DNA of 64,000 nt from Mastigias papua (GCA_964019165.1 OZ025271.1:6427570-6491569); one strand, 5' to 3'; shown: positions 21,178 to 33,473, counted from the stretch's first letter. Notes: a model not told the origin generated them from the letters alone. Made by a program: numbers and translations.

Positions 21178-24100
21178 TATATATAGTATGCATTGAGAAA
21201 CATCTTCTGAAAGAGAACTCCCAGTCATATCTGCAGCATGCCTTTACAACATACAGTAGTATTGCATCATATCTTTGTTGGGTGTTTGAATTTAAGGCTT
21301 GATTATAGTCTAGTTTGCTCCTCCTATGTCTCCGATGCTGGACTATCGACATTGTTACTATGCTGCAAATCTTAATGATATACAGATCCTAAAGGATGAA
21401 GGAGATCGATCGTGATCATGATCAGTTAATCGTGATTTTAATCATGATTGTCTTCACGCCAATTGAAATATTTGGAACTCAGATTTTACAGGAATGTGCA
21501 AGAGAGGGAAGTGAAGAGCTTGCTAAAGAACTTATAGTGAAAAGAATGAGAGCAACCAGTGAAAATGAAAAGCAGCAGTGTGCAGAGTCATTTTCGTTAC
21601 ATTATTTTATCTGTATATCTGGCAATCACTTTCAAGTGTTTATCTGATAGCTATGGCAGCAAAAACATCTATACCTTTGAGCTGATGACACATTGATCTA
21701 TATGGCAAGTGAATTTTATGACAGCAGAGTAGAATTCTGCTTTGCTCAAAAATTGTGTCATTGTTAAAATCAGAAATCCCATAAATGTTTTGTGAGTTTT
21801 TGAGGTGCTGGAGTTCTAACTCAGTTTCTTTGAATGCACTTGGTTTCAGCAATGGTAGGTTTAATACAAAGAGAGCTGGAGTAGAAAGTTGACTTGACGT
21901 TTGGTTCAAGAGGAAGAAACTAAGATTGTCAAGATTCAAGATTCAAGAGGAGGTATTGAAGATAGATTTATTTAGAAGATTTATAAAGAAGATTGTGAGC
22001 ATAGGACTTATGTTTGTTTTTGTTGGATAGAATCGTGATTTCAGCAATATCAGCAACTTAGGTTTGATTCAAATGCTATGCTTCTCATGTGTCCAACTTG
22101 AGCTACTTTGGCGCAATGATAGCTCAAATCTAGCACAACAGTCAATTCAAACGCTGTAGTAACTGTGCTGTGCTAACCGTACACTGTACGGTTTTACGTG
22201 AAGTAATTTCGTAGTGGTGTTTAATCTAAGCATGATAAGAGAGTAACATATGCATATGCTTCCACCCGTGAAATGCTCAGCGTTTGAAACAACGCTAACA
22301 AATTTGCTAGTAAACGCTAGTATATTTCATGTGAAGCTTTGCTTGAGCTCCCAATCCCATGAAGTACAGATCTTTGGATACTCACGTACGTAGTCCTTAG
22401 AAAGTTATTTGACAAGCTTTAGATTACTTCCTGCATTTATGTCCTACATTACTGTACTTGTAGAGCAAATATTGGCAACAGCAAGAGTTATTTATATTGC
22501 CACTGATGTGTTTAGCTACGGACGAATGAAATTCATGTAGCTGTCTTTATGCATGAATTTAAGGCTATTGACTATCAGCAGACTTTCTTTGACACTTCAT
22601 TGAAAAATGATTTGGTGATGTTCCTTTATTTTTTATGATGTTCAGCTGATATCTATTGCTGTAGGATTTAGGAATACAACAATGCTTCGCGTACAATTCA
22701 GTGATACCTGGCAATCTTCATCATTGTACTCTCAAATTTCGATTTGATAGTGCATAACTGATGGAAATTTAAAATGGAAGGGTTATACCCATTGCAAGGA
22801 TACGTGTGGAGCTGCCAATCCCTTTTCTTTTCACTGTGTTGTGTAGTCTGTTGTGTATATTTCTTTTCTTTAGTTTTTCTTTTTTTTCATATGAAAAATA
22901 GTTTTCTAAAAATTATAAGTGTCGTTCTTGGTGGAGGCCAGATGACCTTGTGTCTTCCTACGCCAGGAACGGCACAGTATATAAGTAATATTAGTTGCAG
23001 TTATTGTTAGTTGAGGTATATAAATATATATATATATATATAAAATATCTATTGCATACTAATTTGGAATTGGAAAATTGGAACTAATACCGTCAAAACC
23101 TTTTTATTGATTACAGTGACATCTATCAAAATTTTCTGTCAATGTGTAGGCTTCATCATTAGCCTATCGATTGATGTTTCATAAGGAATTATATCAATTG
23201 ATGAGAACACCTTTTACTAAAACTAAGGGTATCAACCACCGTGCTTTACCTAACAGTTAGGCGTAAAGTAGATGCCTCTTTCTGAATGAGGGCAGATGCT
23301 TAAGTCTTTTATTGTTGCTTGGGTAAAATTCTTTTCGATTCTTCATATTATTTTATGTTTTTGAACTTGCAAAGGATGCAGCACCATGAAAGCTTAGGCC
23401 CAACTTTCGTGCAGTACTGAAGCCGTTAAAGATATACTTAGGAGCTGGAATATGTTACTTAGTCGATCAGTGTAGCCAGATATTAAAGCTAACTTTTATG
23501 GCATCATCAATTGAAATCTCTAGGGAATGCCAATTAGAATGAAGCGATCTGGATAGGCCTTGTATTTTGGTTGGATTTCTTTGCTATATTTAAACAGTTC
23601 CCCAGATTGACCTTAGAACATTCATTTACTATACCAAAAGTAAAGAAAGATTGTCTGTCAAAGGCTCTTTTCCTGTCACACAAGCCAGAGTTGTACAAAC
23701 GGCTAGCAATTCCTTGTGAGTTCTTATTTGTCCTGTGTTTAATGTGTTTGGTTGATGAAATGTGGCAGACTCGGTCCAAGCTATTTTGTTTTAGGACATT
23801 ATCTTTGTTGGCAGGAAACGTGTTGGTGCTCTATGAGACTGTTTCCATTGTAGTGTCCACATTGATAATGGTTAGTGGATAGGGTGAATGCTACTATCTT
23901 TTTTTAGCCCTTTCCTTGCTTATGTACCGGTGCCGTGTAAAAAGTTATTTCATCCTTAGACGTAATTTCCATATTACGGGGGCTTCTTCTTTTTTCTGCT
24001 TTCAAAAGGAATGGCTTATTAGCAGTGCAACCAAAAGAAAGCTTAAAATGGTGCATTGCGACCGAACAACCGAAATAAGTAACAAAGCGGCGACCTGACA

Positions 24101-24317
24101 ATAATGAACAAAGTAACAAGAAAGTGACTCAACATTTTGTGGGACAATGCAGCTTAACAGAATGATAGAAATCTAATAATGTAGGTTGTTATAGTTCAGG
24201 ATGGCGTATTCTCTAATGCTCTGGGACAAGAAATTTCTAACCTTGTTAAAGATCTTCTTTAGCGTAATGACAGGCCGTTCTGTCAATTACCCGCAGAGAC
24301 ATGTGACATTCATGCTC
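21178..24317. other. 3.1 kb without a recognised gene
   Basis: Frames reach at most 103 codons and show no domain. A short (TA)n run lies at about 23020-23043. Possibly intronic or intergenic host sequence. It is the longest stretch in the window without an identified mobile element. Confidence 0.45.
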
Positions 24318-24640
24318 GTACCAGACTCCTGGCACCAGACTCTTGCTTGAGTTTGTGGAGCGTGGATTTCTGCTTTGGCAACACGGTGGCTAAAGAATGA
24401 AAGAACTTGTATACAAAACTTCAAGAACCCAATCCTTGCCAAGGTTCCAATCTGCGGAGAACGTCGAAGAGAGATGACAACTGATTTTCAAAATATATAC
24501 AAGTAATGCTAGCAGATTTGCTAGTAGTGGGTTATGTGTGACCTCTATGAGTGATTAATACGAACTCAACAGAATATCGGACATGATGCGTATAGTTAAG
24601 AGTCTGGTACCAGGAGTCTGGTACCAGGAGTCTGGTACAA
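24318..24640. repeat. Inverted and tandem AGTCTGGTACCAGG motif
   Basis: GTACCAGACTCCTGGCACCAGACTC at about 24320-24344 faces three tandem copies of AGTCTGGTACCAGG/AGTCTGGTACAAG at about 24601-24640. A 250-bp loop separates them. This may be the ends of a small foldback element. No duplication was identified. Confidence 0.5.
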
Positions 24641-24877
24641 GCTTCAATGTTATGTCTCTGTGGATAATTGGCATCATTAGACATGTTCTGATGCCGCTGT
24701 TGGCTGACAGTTTTCAGTTTTCCAAACATATGTGGGTTGTAGCGTTAGGCTTGCAGAGAAGACTTTGACAAATTGTAACGTTTCTTGAAAAATATGACAT
24801 TTCTTATAGTGAATATCTGAATATGTCTCGTAAGATAAAACTGACTCATGTAAGTTGTGCAATTAATCATATTTATT

Positions 24878-25426
24878 CTTCTTCTTCTACTACTGGCTTA
24901 TCCCACTCTAAGTGGGGTCGCTGGTGTGGATCCGCCGTCTCCAGTTCGGCCTGTCCAGGGCATCCTTCTCCAGCACGCCAGCCACCCTTAAATCCTCCCT
25001 CACACAGTCCATCCAACGCCGCTTTGGCCGGCCTCTTCCCCTCGTTCCAACCACCATCCTCCTCGTCTGCTGTCCCACATATTCCTCATCCCTCCGCAGC
25101 ACATGTCCATACCATCTGAACCTGGTCTCCCTCAACTTCCCACTCAGCTCACTGACCTTCAAATTTGGTCTGATGACGTCATTTCTCACTCTGTCCATCC
25201 TTGTTTTACCCACGCTGAATCGCAGCATCCTCATCTCGGCAACTTCCATTTTCTTTTCTTGCGCCTTCGTGACCGCTGCTGCCTCCATGCTATAGAGCAT
25301 CGCTGGTCGTACCATCGTCTTAAACATCCTCCCCTTCACCTTCCCTGGTACACTTCGGTCGCACATCACCCCTGTAATCCTTTTCCATGCTGCCCATCCT
25401 GCCTGAATCATATTTATAAATTGCAT
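24878..25426 (-). pseudogene. RTE-clade retrotransposon ORF2 C-terminus
   Basis: The minus-strand frame 25426-24908 (172 aa) encodes the C-terminal region typical of RTE-type reverse transcriptases: GWAAWKRITGVMCDRSVP, VKGRMFKTMVRPAMLYSMEA, EMRMLRFSVGKTRMDRVRN, LRETRFRWYGHVLRRDEEY, GRGRPKRRWMDCVREDL, ending DRPNWRRRI. It is 5'-truncated with no RT catalytic core. A short AGAAGAAGAAT-type tail follows (complement of about 24878-24892). It derives from a different clade than the CR1/L2 elements in the window. Confidence 0.85.
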
Positions 25427-25954
25427 AATTGTATTATCACAGCCAGCTATGCATTGATTTTAATGCTAAAAAAATCAAAATAATGACCAAAAGCCAGAAG
25501 AGTCCCAAAAAAGTGACAAAGATACCTAGCAATGAAAAGTATTATAAAAGTGACATTTGTTAAAAAGTAACCAGAAAGAGACCGGTCACGTTTTGGTCTC
25601 CCTACTTATTGGAGAGGATATATTAAAAAAGAAATGGGCTTTAGGGGCTGTTCAATGATTAGGTCACGCTGAAATTGCCAGAACCACCCACCCCCAGCGC
25701 CACACTCTGAATCACGAAAAACGTATAGAACTACCATAGAGATAGGCCTGTCTCTATGAGAACTGTGATCTGTTGCCAGATCACGTTGATTGTATGAGGC
25801 AGGATAACTCAATAGACACAATTTGGTTTCTTTAAATTCGACATAACTACTGAGGTGTTTCTCAAGTACCTACAGCATAAGCTTCTAACTCAAACTCTAC
25901 TCTAACTCTGCTCTCTCTCTTTAGGATATACGAGGGGTATATATGGGGTAGGAT
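25427..25954. other. Spacer, no gene recognised
   Basis: Non-coding by inspection. It ends in a CTCTCTCTTT stretch before the CR1 element. The element's 5' boundary may lie here. Confidence 0.35.
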
Positions 25955-26647
25955 ATGATTGCATATAAGTATTGCACTTACGACATGCAATCATATCACG
26001 CGGAATCACATTACCTACCTACCTTACGACATGCAATCATACCACGCGGAACCACACTGTCGCGTCACATGAACAAGCTGGAATCAACAGAAATCCGCAA
26101 GAAAGGGAGACACAAAGAATCGGAAAATCATATAAACAGAAAGGCAGCAACAACAGTCATTATTGGTGATTCGATGGTTAAAAAAGTGCAGAGCTGGAGA
26201 ATGAGGAGATCGTTGAGTAATGCAGAAAAAGTTTATGTTAAAAGTTTCCCAGGAGCAACAACGGATGATATGTCATTTTATTCGGTACCTACATCACGAA
26301 AAAAGCCTAATCGAATCATACTGCACACAGGAGTAAACGACCTTAACAAACAAAATGACAACGGAAAGATTGCTGAAGATATTCTTACATTAGCGGAGTC
26401 CATTAACTCCGACGAAAGCCAAATTTTCATATCAGGCTTGATCAATACTGCTGACAAGGAAAAAGGTACTCGAATTCACAATATCAACAACATACTAAAG
26501 GATGAATGTATGAAAAGACACATTGGCTTTATTGACAATGGGAACATCGATCCCCAGAAACACCTGAACCAAAGTGGACTCCACTTAAACAGATTTGGTG
26601 ATGCAAAAGTAGCATACAACTTTTTATCCGTCATTAAAGGTAAGTGA
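25955..26647 (+). CDS. CR1/L2 ORF1: SGNH/GDSL hydrolase-like protein
   Basis: 230 aa in the longest frame. The likely original start is within it (for example ATG at about 26069, 193 aa), since residues 1-38 cover the duplicated 5' stretch. SGNH motifs are in order: block I TVIIGDSMV (nucleophile Ser), block III LHTGVNDL (Asn), and block V HLNQSGLHLNRFGDAK (His). ORF1 proteins of CR1 and L2 elements often carry such an esterase domain, whose role in retrotransposition is not settled. No CCHC or PHD finger is visible, so the N-terminal part may be missing. Followed after about 150 bp by ORF2. Confidence 0.75.
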   Translation: MIAYKYCTYDMQSYHAESHYLPTLRHAIIPRGTTLSRHMNKLESTEIRKKGRHKESENHINRKAATTVIIGDSMVKKVQSWRMRRSLSNAEKVYVKSFPGATTDDMSFYSVPTSRKKPNRIILHTGVNDLNKQNDNGKIAEDILTLAESINSDESQIFISGLINTADKEKGTRIHNINNILKDECMKRHIGFIDNGNIDPQKHLNQSGLHLNRFGDAKVAYNFLSVIKGK

Positions 26648-26797
26648 TGGGACGACTGCAGTTGCTTATTTACAACCGAGGATAGTGAGTACCATAGAAA
26701 TAAAAATTCGAAAATAAAATTTTGCTGTAACATTGAAACCCCTAGAAATGACGTTAAAGATAATACTAATGATGAGAGGGAGGATGAGAGTGCCAAT

Positions 26798-29705
26798 GTG
26801 GTTCTAAAAAACATACGCCTATCTACTAAAAACAAACTACTAATTGCACACCTGAATATTAATTCAATTAGAAATAAACTAGAAGCATTGAAATGTGTGG
26901 TTTCTAGAAATATTGATATCTTAATTATAGCAGAGACAAAAATAGATGACACTTTTCCAACAAACCAATTTTGCATTGATGGTTATATGCCACCTCTCAG
27001 AGCAGACAGAAATCTGCATGGGGGAGGTCTTCTAATATATATTAGAGATGGTGTTCCTGCTAGAGAAATCGCAATTAGAACTTTACCTTCCAAAGATATG
27101 GAAATAAAGGCTGTTGAAATAAATCTTCGCAATGCAAAATGGCTTCTTATTGGCATCTATCGTCCTCCTTCACAGTCAGAAAAATCTTTCTTTGAAGAAC
27201 TAAGTAAAAATTTGGAACTTTATTTAGCTAATTATGAAAACTTTTTAATTGTTGGGGATTTCAACCTAGATGAGAAAAACTCAAATTTGAAGAATTTTAT
27301 GCATAGCTTTAATTTAGAAAATATCGTTAAGGAACCTACATGTTTTAAATCTGACAGTCCAACATGCATTGATCTAATACTGACAAGTGATACTAGCAAG
27401 CTTACAAATACTGCGACAATTGAAACTGGGCTGTCGGATTTTCATGTCATGATAGCTACCGCATTGAAAGGAAGTTTTCATAAAAAAGGCCCAAGAGTTA
27501 TAACTTACAGGGACTACAATAATTTTAATAACTCAAATTTCAGAGCGGAACTCCTAGAAGAACTTACATCTAACTTGGAAAATAGCACAACTTTTACAGA
27601 CTTTAATAAAATAACAAAAGGAGTTGTAGATAAGCACGCTCCGTGTAAGAAGAAATACATTCGAGCAAATGATGGCCCCTTTATGACCAAAGAGCTCAGA
27701 AAAGCAAATATGAAGAGGTCAAGATTGAAAAATAGGTTCAACAAATGCAAGACAAATGAAAATTGGATTGCTTTTAAAAAACAAAGAAACTTTTGTGTAA
27801 AATTACTCCGACAAAGCAAAAAATCGTACTATAGCAAACTTGATCGGAAAGTAGTAAGTGACAATAAAAAATTTTGGAAAACTGTAAAGCCACTTTTTTC
27901 AAATAAAATTCACGGAACTCCTTGCATTAATCTTCTCGAGAATAATGTTGTTGTATCAGACGATACTAGGGTTGCAGAAATCTTTAATGAATATTTTGTT
28001 GATATTGCTAAAGGATTAGGTATTGTTAAAGAAGAGGATCCCACAAATATGAATGCCTCCTTAGAAGATATTCTGCAAACAACTATTGAGCGTTTTCAAT
28101 GTCACTCTAGTGTTGCTAGGATTAGAACTACCGTGTGCATCCTACAACGTTTTTCATTTTGGCAAATTACTATCCAAGAAATGTTTGACCATTTAATAAA
28201 ACTAGACCCTAAAAAAGCGACACCTCAAGAAGCCACTCCTCCAAAAATACTCCAAGAAAATGCCGATTTGTTTTCCTTACCGCTGACAGAATTTTTCAAC
28301 AAGCTTGTGGTGGAATGCACTTTCCCAGATGACCTGAAACTTGCGGATGTCTCCTCACTTTACAAGAAAGATGATAATATGAGAAAGCAAAATTATAGAC
28401 CAATAAGCTTACTTCCAGCCATTTCCAAGATTTTTGAACGGATTATGTATAATCGATTAATCGATTATATTTGCACATTTCTATCTCCACTTTTGGGTGG
28501 CTTTAGAAAAGGGTATAGCACCGAGCATGTTTTATTAAACTTTCTACAGACTTGCAAAGCAAGCCTTGATAAAAAAGAACTAGCTGGAGCAATACTAATG
28601 GACCTTTCTAAAGCATTCGACTGCATAGACCACGATCTTTTGATTGCGAAATTAGCTGCCTATGGTCTTGATTGGGATGCCCTTAAGCTCATTAAAAACT
28701 ATTTAACAAAGAGAAAGCAAAGAGTTAAAATTAATGGTTCATATAGTACATATAGAGATGTCACAGTAGGAGTACCACAAGGGTCTGTTCTAGGGCCACT
28801 TTTATTTAATATTTTTATTAATGATATTTTCTTGTTTGTAAAAAATACCAGTGTCTGCAATTATGCCGATGACACCACTATCTATGCATGCAACTCAGAC
28901 ATTGACATTATAATTAATAGATTGGAAACGGACAGTTCAATACTTACGAAATGGTTTTCAGAGAACTACATGAAGCTTAACGAAGAAAAATGCCACTTTA
29001 TGATATTTGGCAACAAAAAGTAAAGAGTCAGTTGTTACCATTGGTAAATCCACCATCAAAGAAAGTGAACATGAAAAACTTTTGGGTGTTACTTTTGACA
29101 AAAAGTTAAGCTTCACCAAGCATGTCCAAGATTTATGCAAAAAGGCAAACCAAAAATTGCATGCGCTTGCCCGGTTATCTAATTATATAGATCCTATTAA
29201 ATTACAATTGATAATAGATGCGTTCATAAAATCGCAGTTCAACTACTGTCCGCTTGTATGGATGTTTCACGATAGAAGCGCTAATACTAAATTAAATAAA
29301 GTATGTGAAAGAGCCTTGCGAATTGCATGCAAAGATAGTGGTAGTAATCCTGTAAATAAATCCCTGACTATACATCAACGCAATTTGCAGTTGCTTGCGA
29401 TAGAAATATTCAGGACAAAGAATAACATTAATCCAACTTTTATGAAGGATGTCTTTGCCGAAAAATATAACTATTATGGCTTGCGTAATCCAAATCATTT
29501 GCAACTGCCGAAAGCAAGAACAACAATATATGGTACAGAAAATATTCAGTTTAGAGGTTGCTCCTTATGGTCCTCACTGCCCAATAGTTTGAAAGACAGT
29601 GACACTTTGCAAGAATTTAAAAGAAAAATAAAACAGTGGAACAGAATGCCTTGCAACTGCAGATTGTGCAAAGTTTATATTAAAGATTTAGGTTTTTTGG
29701 CTTAG
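26798..29705 (+). pseudogene. CR1/L2 ORF2: endonuclease-reverse transcriptase, one frameshift
   Basis: The first frame, 26798-29023 (741 aa), has an AP-type endonuclease (HLNINSIRNK, AETKID, LIGIYRPPS, LIVGDFNLD, GLSDFHVMI) at about residues 10-225, a linker, then RT at about 480-730: LADVSSLYKK, NYRPISLLPAISKIFER, GGFRKGYSTEHVLLNF, AILMDLSKAFDCIDHDLL, GVPQGSVLGPLLFNIFINDI and the intact catalytic NYADDTTIY. It ends at a stop at 29021 in an A-rich run. The +1-shifted frame 29007-29705 continues the thumb and C-terminal region (KLLGVTFDKKLSF, QFNYCPLVWMFHDRSANTKL, SLWSSLPNSLK) and ends in a Cys-rich CNCRLCKVY tail. All catalytic residues are present. A single indel separates it from an intact ORF. 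Confidence 0.9.
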
Positions 29706-29831
29706 TTCTGTATTTATATTCTCTTTTTTTTAGTCTCTTATTTTTAGAGTTAGTTTAGGTTGGCCTTAATTAGCTTCTTTTTAGCTATAAATACAGCCAA
29801 CTGTAAATAAATTGATGATGATGATGATGAT

Positions 29832-30456
29832 ACCAAAATTTGACCAAATATAGAGATATAGCAACGTTATTTTATTCTAGAATCTTCCTAGCATTTGTGT
29901 CTGATGCAAGGTTAGAGTTTACGAAATATATAAACAAAAGAAAGTCTGCAGTATAATGCATGGCGATGATATGGGGATTCCATATCATGCTGTCTAGATC
30001 TTGCGTCATAGGCGAAATTGGTTGCACGTGCAATAGATACCACTAGACCTACTAGAAAATACTAAATATGGCAAAGTTTTGCCTCCTACCGACAAGATGA
30101 TTCATGTATATGAGGCAATGCATACAGCGTCGCAAATAGATTTTGCTGCATATAGTAAGCACTATTACAGAACTACCCACCCCCCAGGCGTGATGTAATT
30201 ATGGAAAAGCCCCCTACTTACAAAAATTACGGTAGAGTCGTTTATCATCCCTTCATCATTTATTATGAATCGCAAAATGCTTACTCTTTCAACAGCAACT
30301 ACATTTAATATTTCAAAGTGATGAGCGGTAGCAACAGTTAGAAAATAAGCTAAACACACGCGGCAAGCAGTTCCCGCCAAAATTTCCAAAGGTTCTGAAT
30401 TGTGGTTTTGACTTTTTGCCTTGCACGTTTGACATGATGAATTGGTAAATGGTATG
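29832..30456. other. Spacer between CR1 and nested hAT region
   Basis: No gene seen. It ends with GTATG (30452-30456), which repeats at 35805-35809 on the other side of the nested hAT-like element. Confidence 0.4.
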
Positions 30457-30722
30457 CAGAGGCGGATCCAGGACGCCGCACACGCCGCCTGTGCGGCAGT
30501 CAAAAATATTACGTACCATGACGTCATCACGGCTTTCCGAGTATTGAAGACGAACACGATAGACTTTAAAGAATGTAGTTCTACATCGGACTTTTGGTGC
30601 GGCACCTCAGACAATAGAGCAGCATTTTGGTAGCAATAGAGCTATGGAGGCCTTGCTTTGTAGAACATGTCAAAATTCGTTGTGTAAGATGTCAGTTCTA
30701 TTCAAAGTAATTGTCTAGCCTT

Positions 30723-30900
30723 CAAAAAATCGAGCGGCATTTCAAACATGAGAACAATAGGCGGCACTGTTTGATCAAAAAATCGAGCGGCATTTCAATG
30801 TAAGAACAATGGAAGGCACCTTTGATCAAAAAATCGAGCGGCATGTCAAAGTTGAAAACAATAGGCGGTCTTTTTGATTAAAAATCGAGCGGCAGTCAGG
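30723..30900. repeat. 52-bp tandem repeat (AAAAAATCGAGCGGCAT)
   Basis: Three full copies and one partial copy of a unit of about 52 bp (CAAAAAATCGAGCGGCATTT, then AACAATAGGCGGCAC and TTTGAT) start near 30723, 30776, 30827 and 30879. It lies just inside the left end of the outer hAT-like element. Subterminal tandem repeats are common in hAT elements. Confidence 0.8.
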
Positions 30901-31583
30901 AAAGTCGTGCTGTAGTGCAATGCCGCTCGACTTACATCTCGTGCACGTCTATAAAGATTTGGTTATGGAAGACAGGCTAACTGAGGACCGTATCAGTCTG
31001 TCCCACTTGTATTATACGCGTACTGGGTGACAACACGGAGCTTTATCTGAGGGTTTATTCACTAACGTCTACTAATTCACTTGATATCTTATTCACGAGA
31101 TCCAATGCAATGTGTTTGGAAGCTATATCGAAGCTCATACTTGAATATGGTGGCCTAACTGAGATAGGTCCGCTTTAAGATTTGTACCAATGAAGAGGCT
31201 ATGCATCCTCCACGGCAAAGCGGAGGTTTCCTGTTAGGTATTAAATTTCACTTTATGAACCAAGATGGTATCATCCAACGTGACATTTTGAAAGTAGATT
31301 TTTCCCTAAGCCCATTAGACTCTCTTCATTTAGATCCACTGGCCTATTTTGCTTGATACATTGTAATTGTTTTTGCTTCATTGTATTTGTGTTGGACAGG
31401 GGCGTAGCTAGCGGGGGGGTGTGGGGGGGTGTGACACCCCCCCAACTTTCGGCATTTTCGTCGGTAAATTCAACTCCGTTGAGTTTCGTCGGTACATGGC
31501 TGATGTGCTTAGCCAAGCTGTATTCAAGTGTGTTGAAATTGCCCTTTATAGCATCAACACATGCGACACTGTCGGATGCGTTA

Positions 31584-32921
31584 AGCCTGGTATCCATATA
31601 GTCGTTGAGGGTCGTTGACAGTCTTTTTCAGTCATTGTGGGTCGCTGACATAGGTGCATTTCCATATAGTCTTTGAGAGTCTTTGAGGGTCGTTGAGGGT
31701 CGTCGAGGGTCGTTGTGGGTCGTTCAAAGTATGTCAGAGTTGCAGCGCGCTCTAGGCCTGTCAAGCAACTGGCACCACAAAGAAAATTGTCAAGCATGAC
31801 AGAAACAGGCAAGGACTTTTTGTTGCTGGTCTATTCATTTGTGACATTAAATTCATTCAGACGAGAAAGATAAGAACACAAAGACTGAAAAATTCTTTGC
31901 TACGTCTGCAGGATTGAAAAAAATGTTTGCTTAATTCACTATATAGGTAATAATACGTGAATCTCGGGCATAAAATCACACATGTTAAAGTTCCCTAAAG
32001 CCTGGTATCCATATAGTCGTTGAGGGTCGTTGACGGTCTTTCCTAAAGCTTAAAGACTGTCAGCGACCCACAACGACTATATTGAAACAACCCAATAGTC
32101 ATTTTAATCACGTAAACGACTGAGCCGTCGAGGGTCGCTGAGATAGAACTAACTTCTATCTCAGCGACACGCAACGACTGACAAAACCTGTCATCGACCC
32201 AAAAAAAGCTCAATATCACCCGTGATGGCGGACAAGCAACATCATACCAAGTTAGGGAACTTAAACATGTGTGATTTTATGCCCGAGATTCACGTATTAT
32301 TACCTATATAGTGAATTAAGCAAACATTTTTTCAATCCTGCAGACGTAGCAAAGAATTTTTCAGTCTTTGTGTTCTTATCTTTCTCGTCTGAATGAATTT
32401 AATGTCACAAATGAATAGACCAGCAACAAAAAGTCCTTGCCTGTTTCTGTCATGCTTGACAATTTTCTTTGTGGTGCCAGTTGCTTGACAGGCCTAGAGC
32501 GCGCTGCAACTCTGACATACTTTGAACGACCCACAACGACCCTCGACGACCCTCAACGACCCTCAAAGACTCTCAAAGACTATATGGAAATGCACCTATG
32601 TCAGCGACCCACAATGACTGAAAAAGACTGTCAACGACCCTCAACGACTATATGGATACCAGGCTTAACTTGGTATGATGTTGCTTGTCCGCCATCACGG
32701 GTGATATTGAGCTTTTTTTGGGTCGATGACAGGTTTTGTCAGTCGTTGCGGGTCGCTGAGATAGAAGTTAGTTCTATCTCAGCGACCCTCGACGACTCAG
32801 TCGTTTATGTGATTAAAATGACTATTGGGTTGTTTCCATATAGTCGTTGTGGGTCGCTGACAGTCTTTAAGCTTTAGGAAAGACCGTCAACGACCCTCAA
32901 CGACTATATGGATACCAGGCT
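31584..32921. mobile_element. Harbinger-type MITE (outer copy, 668 bp without its insert)
   Basis: The ends AGCCTGGTATCCATATAG and the exact complement are flanked by TTA at 31581-31583 and 32922-32924, the 3-bp TWA duplication typical of PIF/Harbinger. Internal GGGTCGTTG/GGGTCGCTGA motifs repeat many times near both ends in inverted order. The element is split at 31996-31998 by another copy of itself. No coding capacity. Frames across it (at 31546-31812 and 32437-32877) translate the same inverted arm and are not genes. Confidence 0.9.
31999..32665. mobile_element. Harbinger-type MITE (inner copy, inserted inverted in the same family)
   Basis: 667 bp, with the same AGCCTGGTATCC ends, flanked by TAA at 31996-31998 and 32666-32668. 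Removing it plus one TAA rejoins the outer copy exactly (GTTCCC-TAA-CTTGG, also seen uninterrupted inside this inner copy at about 32243-32256 in complement). The inner copy is the reverse complement of the outer one and nearly identical in sequence, so both are recent. Confidence 0.92.
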
Positions 32922-32924
32922 TTA

Positions 32925-33012
32925 AGGCTGGTTTTCATATGTTGTAATTCATCGGCGATGGTCGCAGACCTGGGTCTGCGACTGTCGCCGATGAATTACA
33001 ACATATGAAAAG
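32925..33012. repeat. Short hairpin next to the Harbinger MITE
   Basis: The arm CATATGTTGTAATTCATCGG, continuing through GTCGCAGACC, pairs with its complement to 33008, giving an almost perfect 40-bp stem with a very small loop. It may be a deletion-derived MITE or part of the hAT interior. It lies directly after the MITE's right target duplication. Confidence 0.75.
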
Positions 33013-33473
33013 AACATTGTCAACACTCTCTTAACAGATGAGCCAAAGGAAACGGCAGGTCCAACCATTAGTAAGGCCTAGTTCATACAGTACTTGAATT
33101 ACCAGATTCATAATCAATTGTAGGCAGTTATGATCTATATTCATGTTTAGCATTTCTAACTTCAACATTTTTGAGACATTTTGACAAGGATTTGTAGATA
33201 TTGAGTTTCGTTCTCGATTTATGAGCACTTTGGGACTTCTCAACCTGCTCATTATTGTTTATTGTTTATTTTCACTTCTTAATATTTGATATAAAAATTT
33301 GTTCAGTTTTATGCTTATTTTAGTCGATATTGCTACTGGCAACGGTGTTTATTGCCAGCATTGATAAATCAAGAATGTTTTGTCGTCGACTAAATCACGA
33401 CGGTTTCTGTCGGTAAATTGTGATTTTACACCCCCCCAACAAAAAAGGGTCACGCTACGCCACTGGTGTTGGA

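Larger units (their letters stand above)
25955..29831 (+). mobile_element. CR1/L2-like non-LTR retrotransposon, nearly full length
   Basis: About 3.9 kb with a partial ORF1 (SGNH hydrolase-like), an ORF2 with endonuclease and reverse transcriptase, a short 3' UTR and a (GAT)n tail at 29812-29831. Only one frame break disrupts ORF2, near 29020. The 5' start is uncertain: a 47-bp direct repeat (ACGACATGCAATCAT... at about 25980 and 26027) may be tandem 5' sequence or flank. It is the best-preserved retroelement in the window. Confidence 0.88.
31397..33465. mobile_element. hAT element with perfect 8-bp TSD
   Basis: The ends CAGGGGCGTAGC and the complement of CAGTGGCGTAGC match in 11 of 12 positions. 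The flanks GTGTTGGA (31389-31396) and GTGTTGGA (33466-33473) are an exact 8-bp target duplication. The total is 2069 bp, but 1341 bp of that are the nested Harbinger-type MITEs and their duplication, so the original insertion was about 728 bp and non-autonomous. No transposase is seen. Confidence 0.88.

Noticed and set aside
24912..25295. Plus-strand Pro/Ser-rich frames of 98-127 codons
   Set aside because: Shadow of the minus-strand RTE reverse-transcriptase C-terminus.
30723..30900. CRISPR-like repeat array
   Set aside because: Imperfect contiguous tandem units of 52 bp without unique spacers, in an animal genome, at the subterminal region of a hAT-like element.
31546..32877. Two identical protein frames on opposite strands (31812-31546 and 32437-32877)
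   Set aside because: They translate the same arm of a MITE present in two inverted copies; GTCGTTG-type repeats, not a gene.
31584..32921. Large palindrome or inverted gene pair
   Set aside because: The order is A-B-A'-B', explained completely by one MITE inserted in inverted orientation in another, with TAA and TTA duplications.
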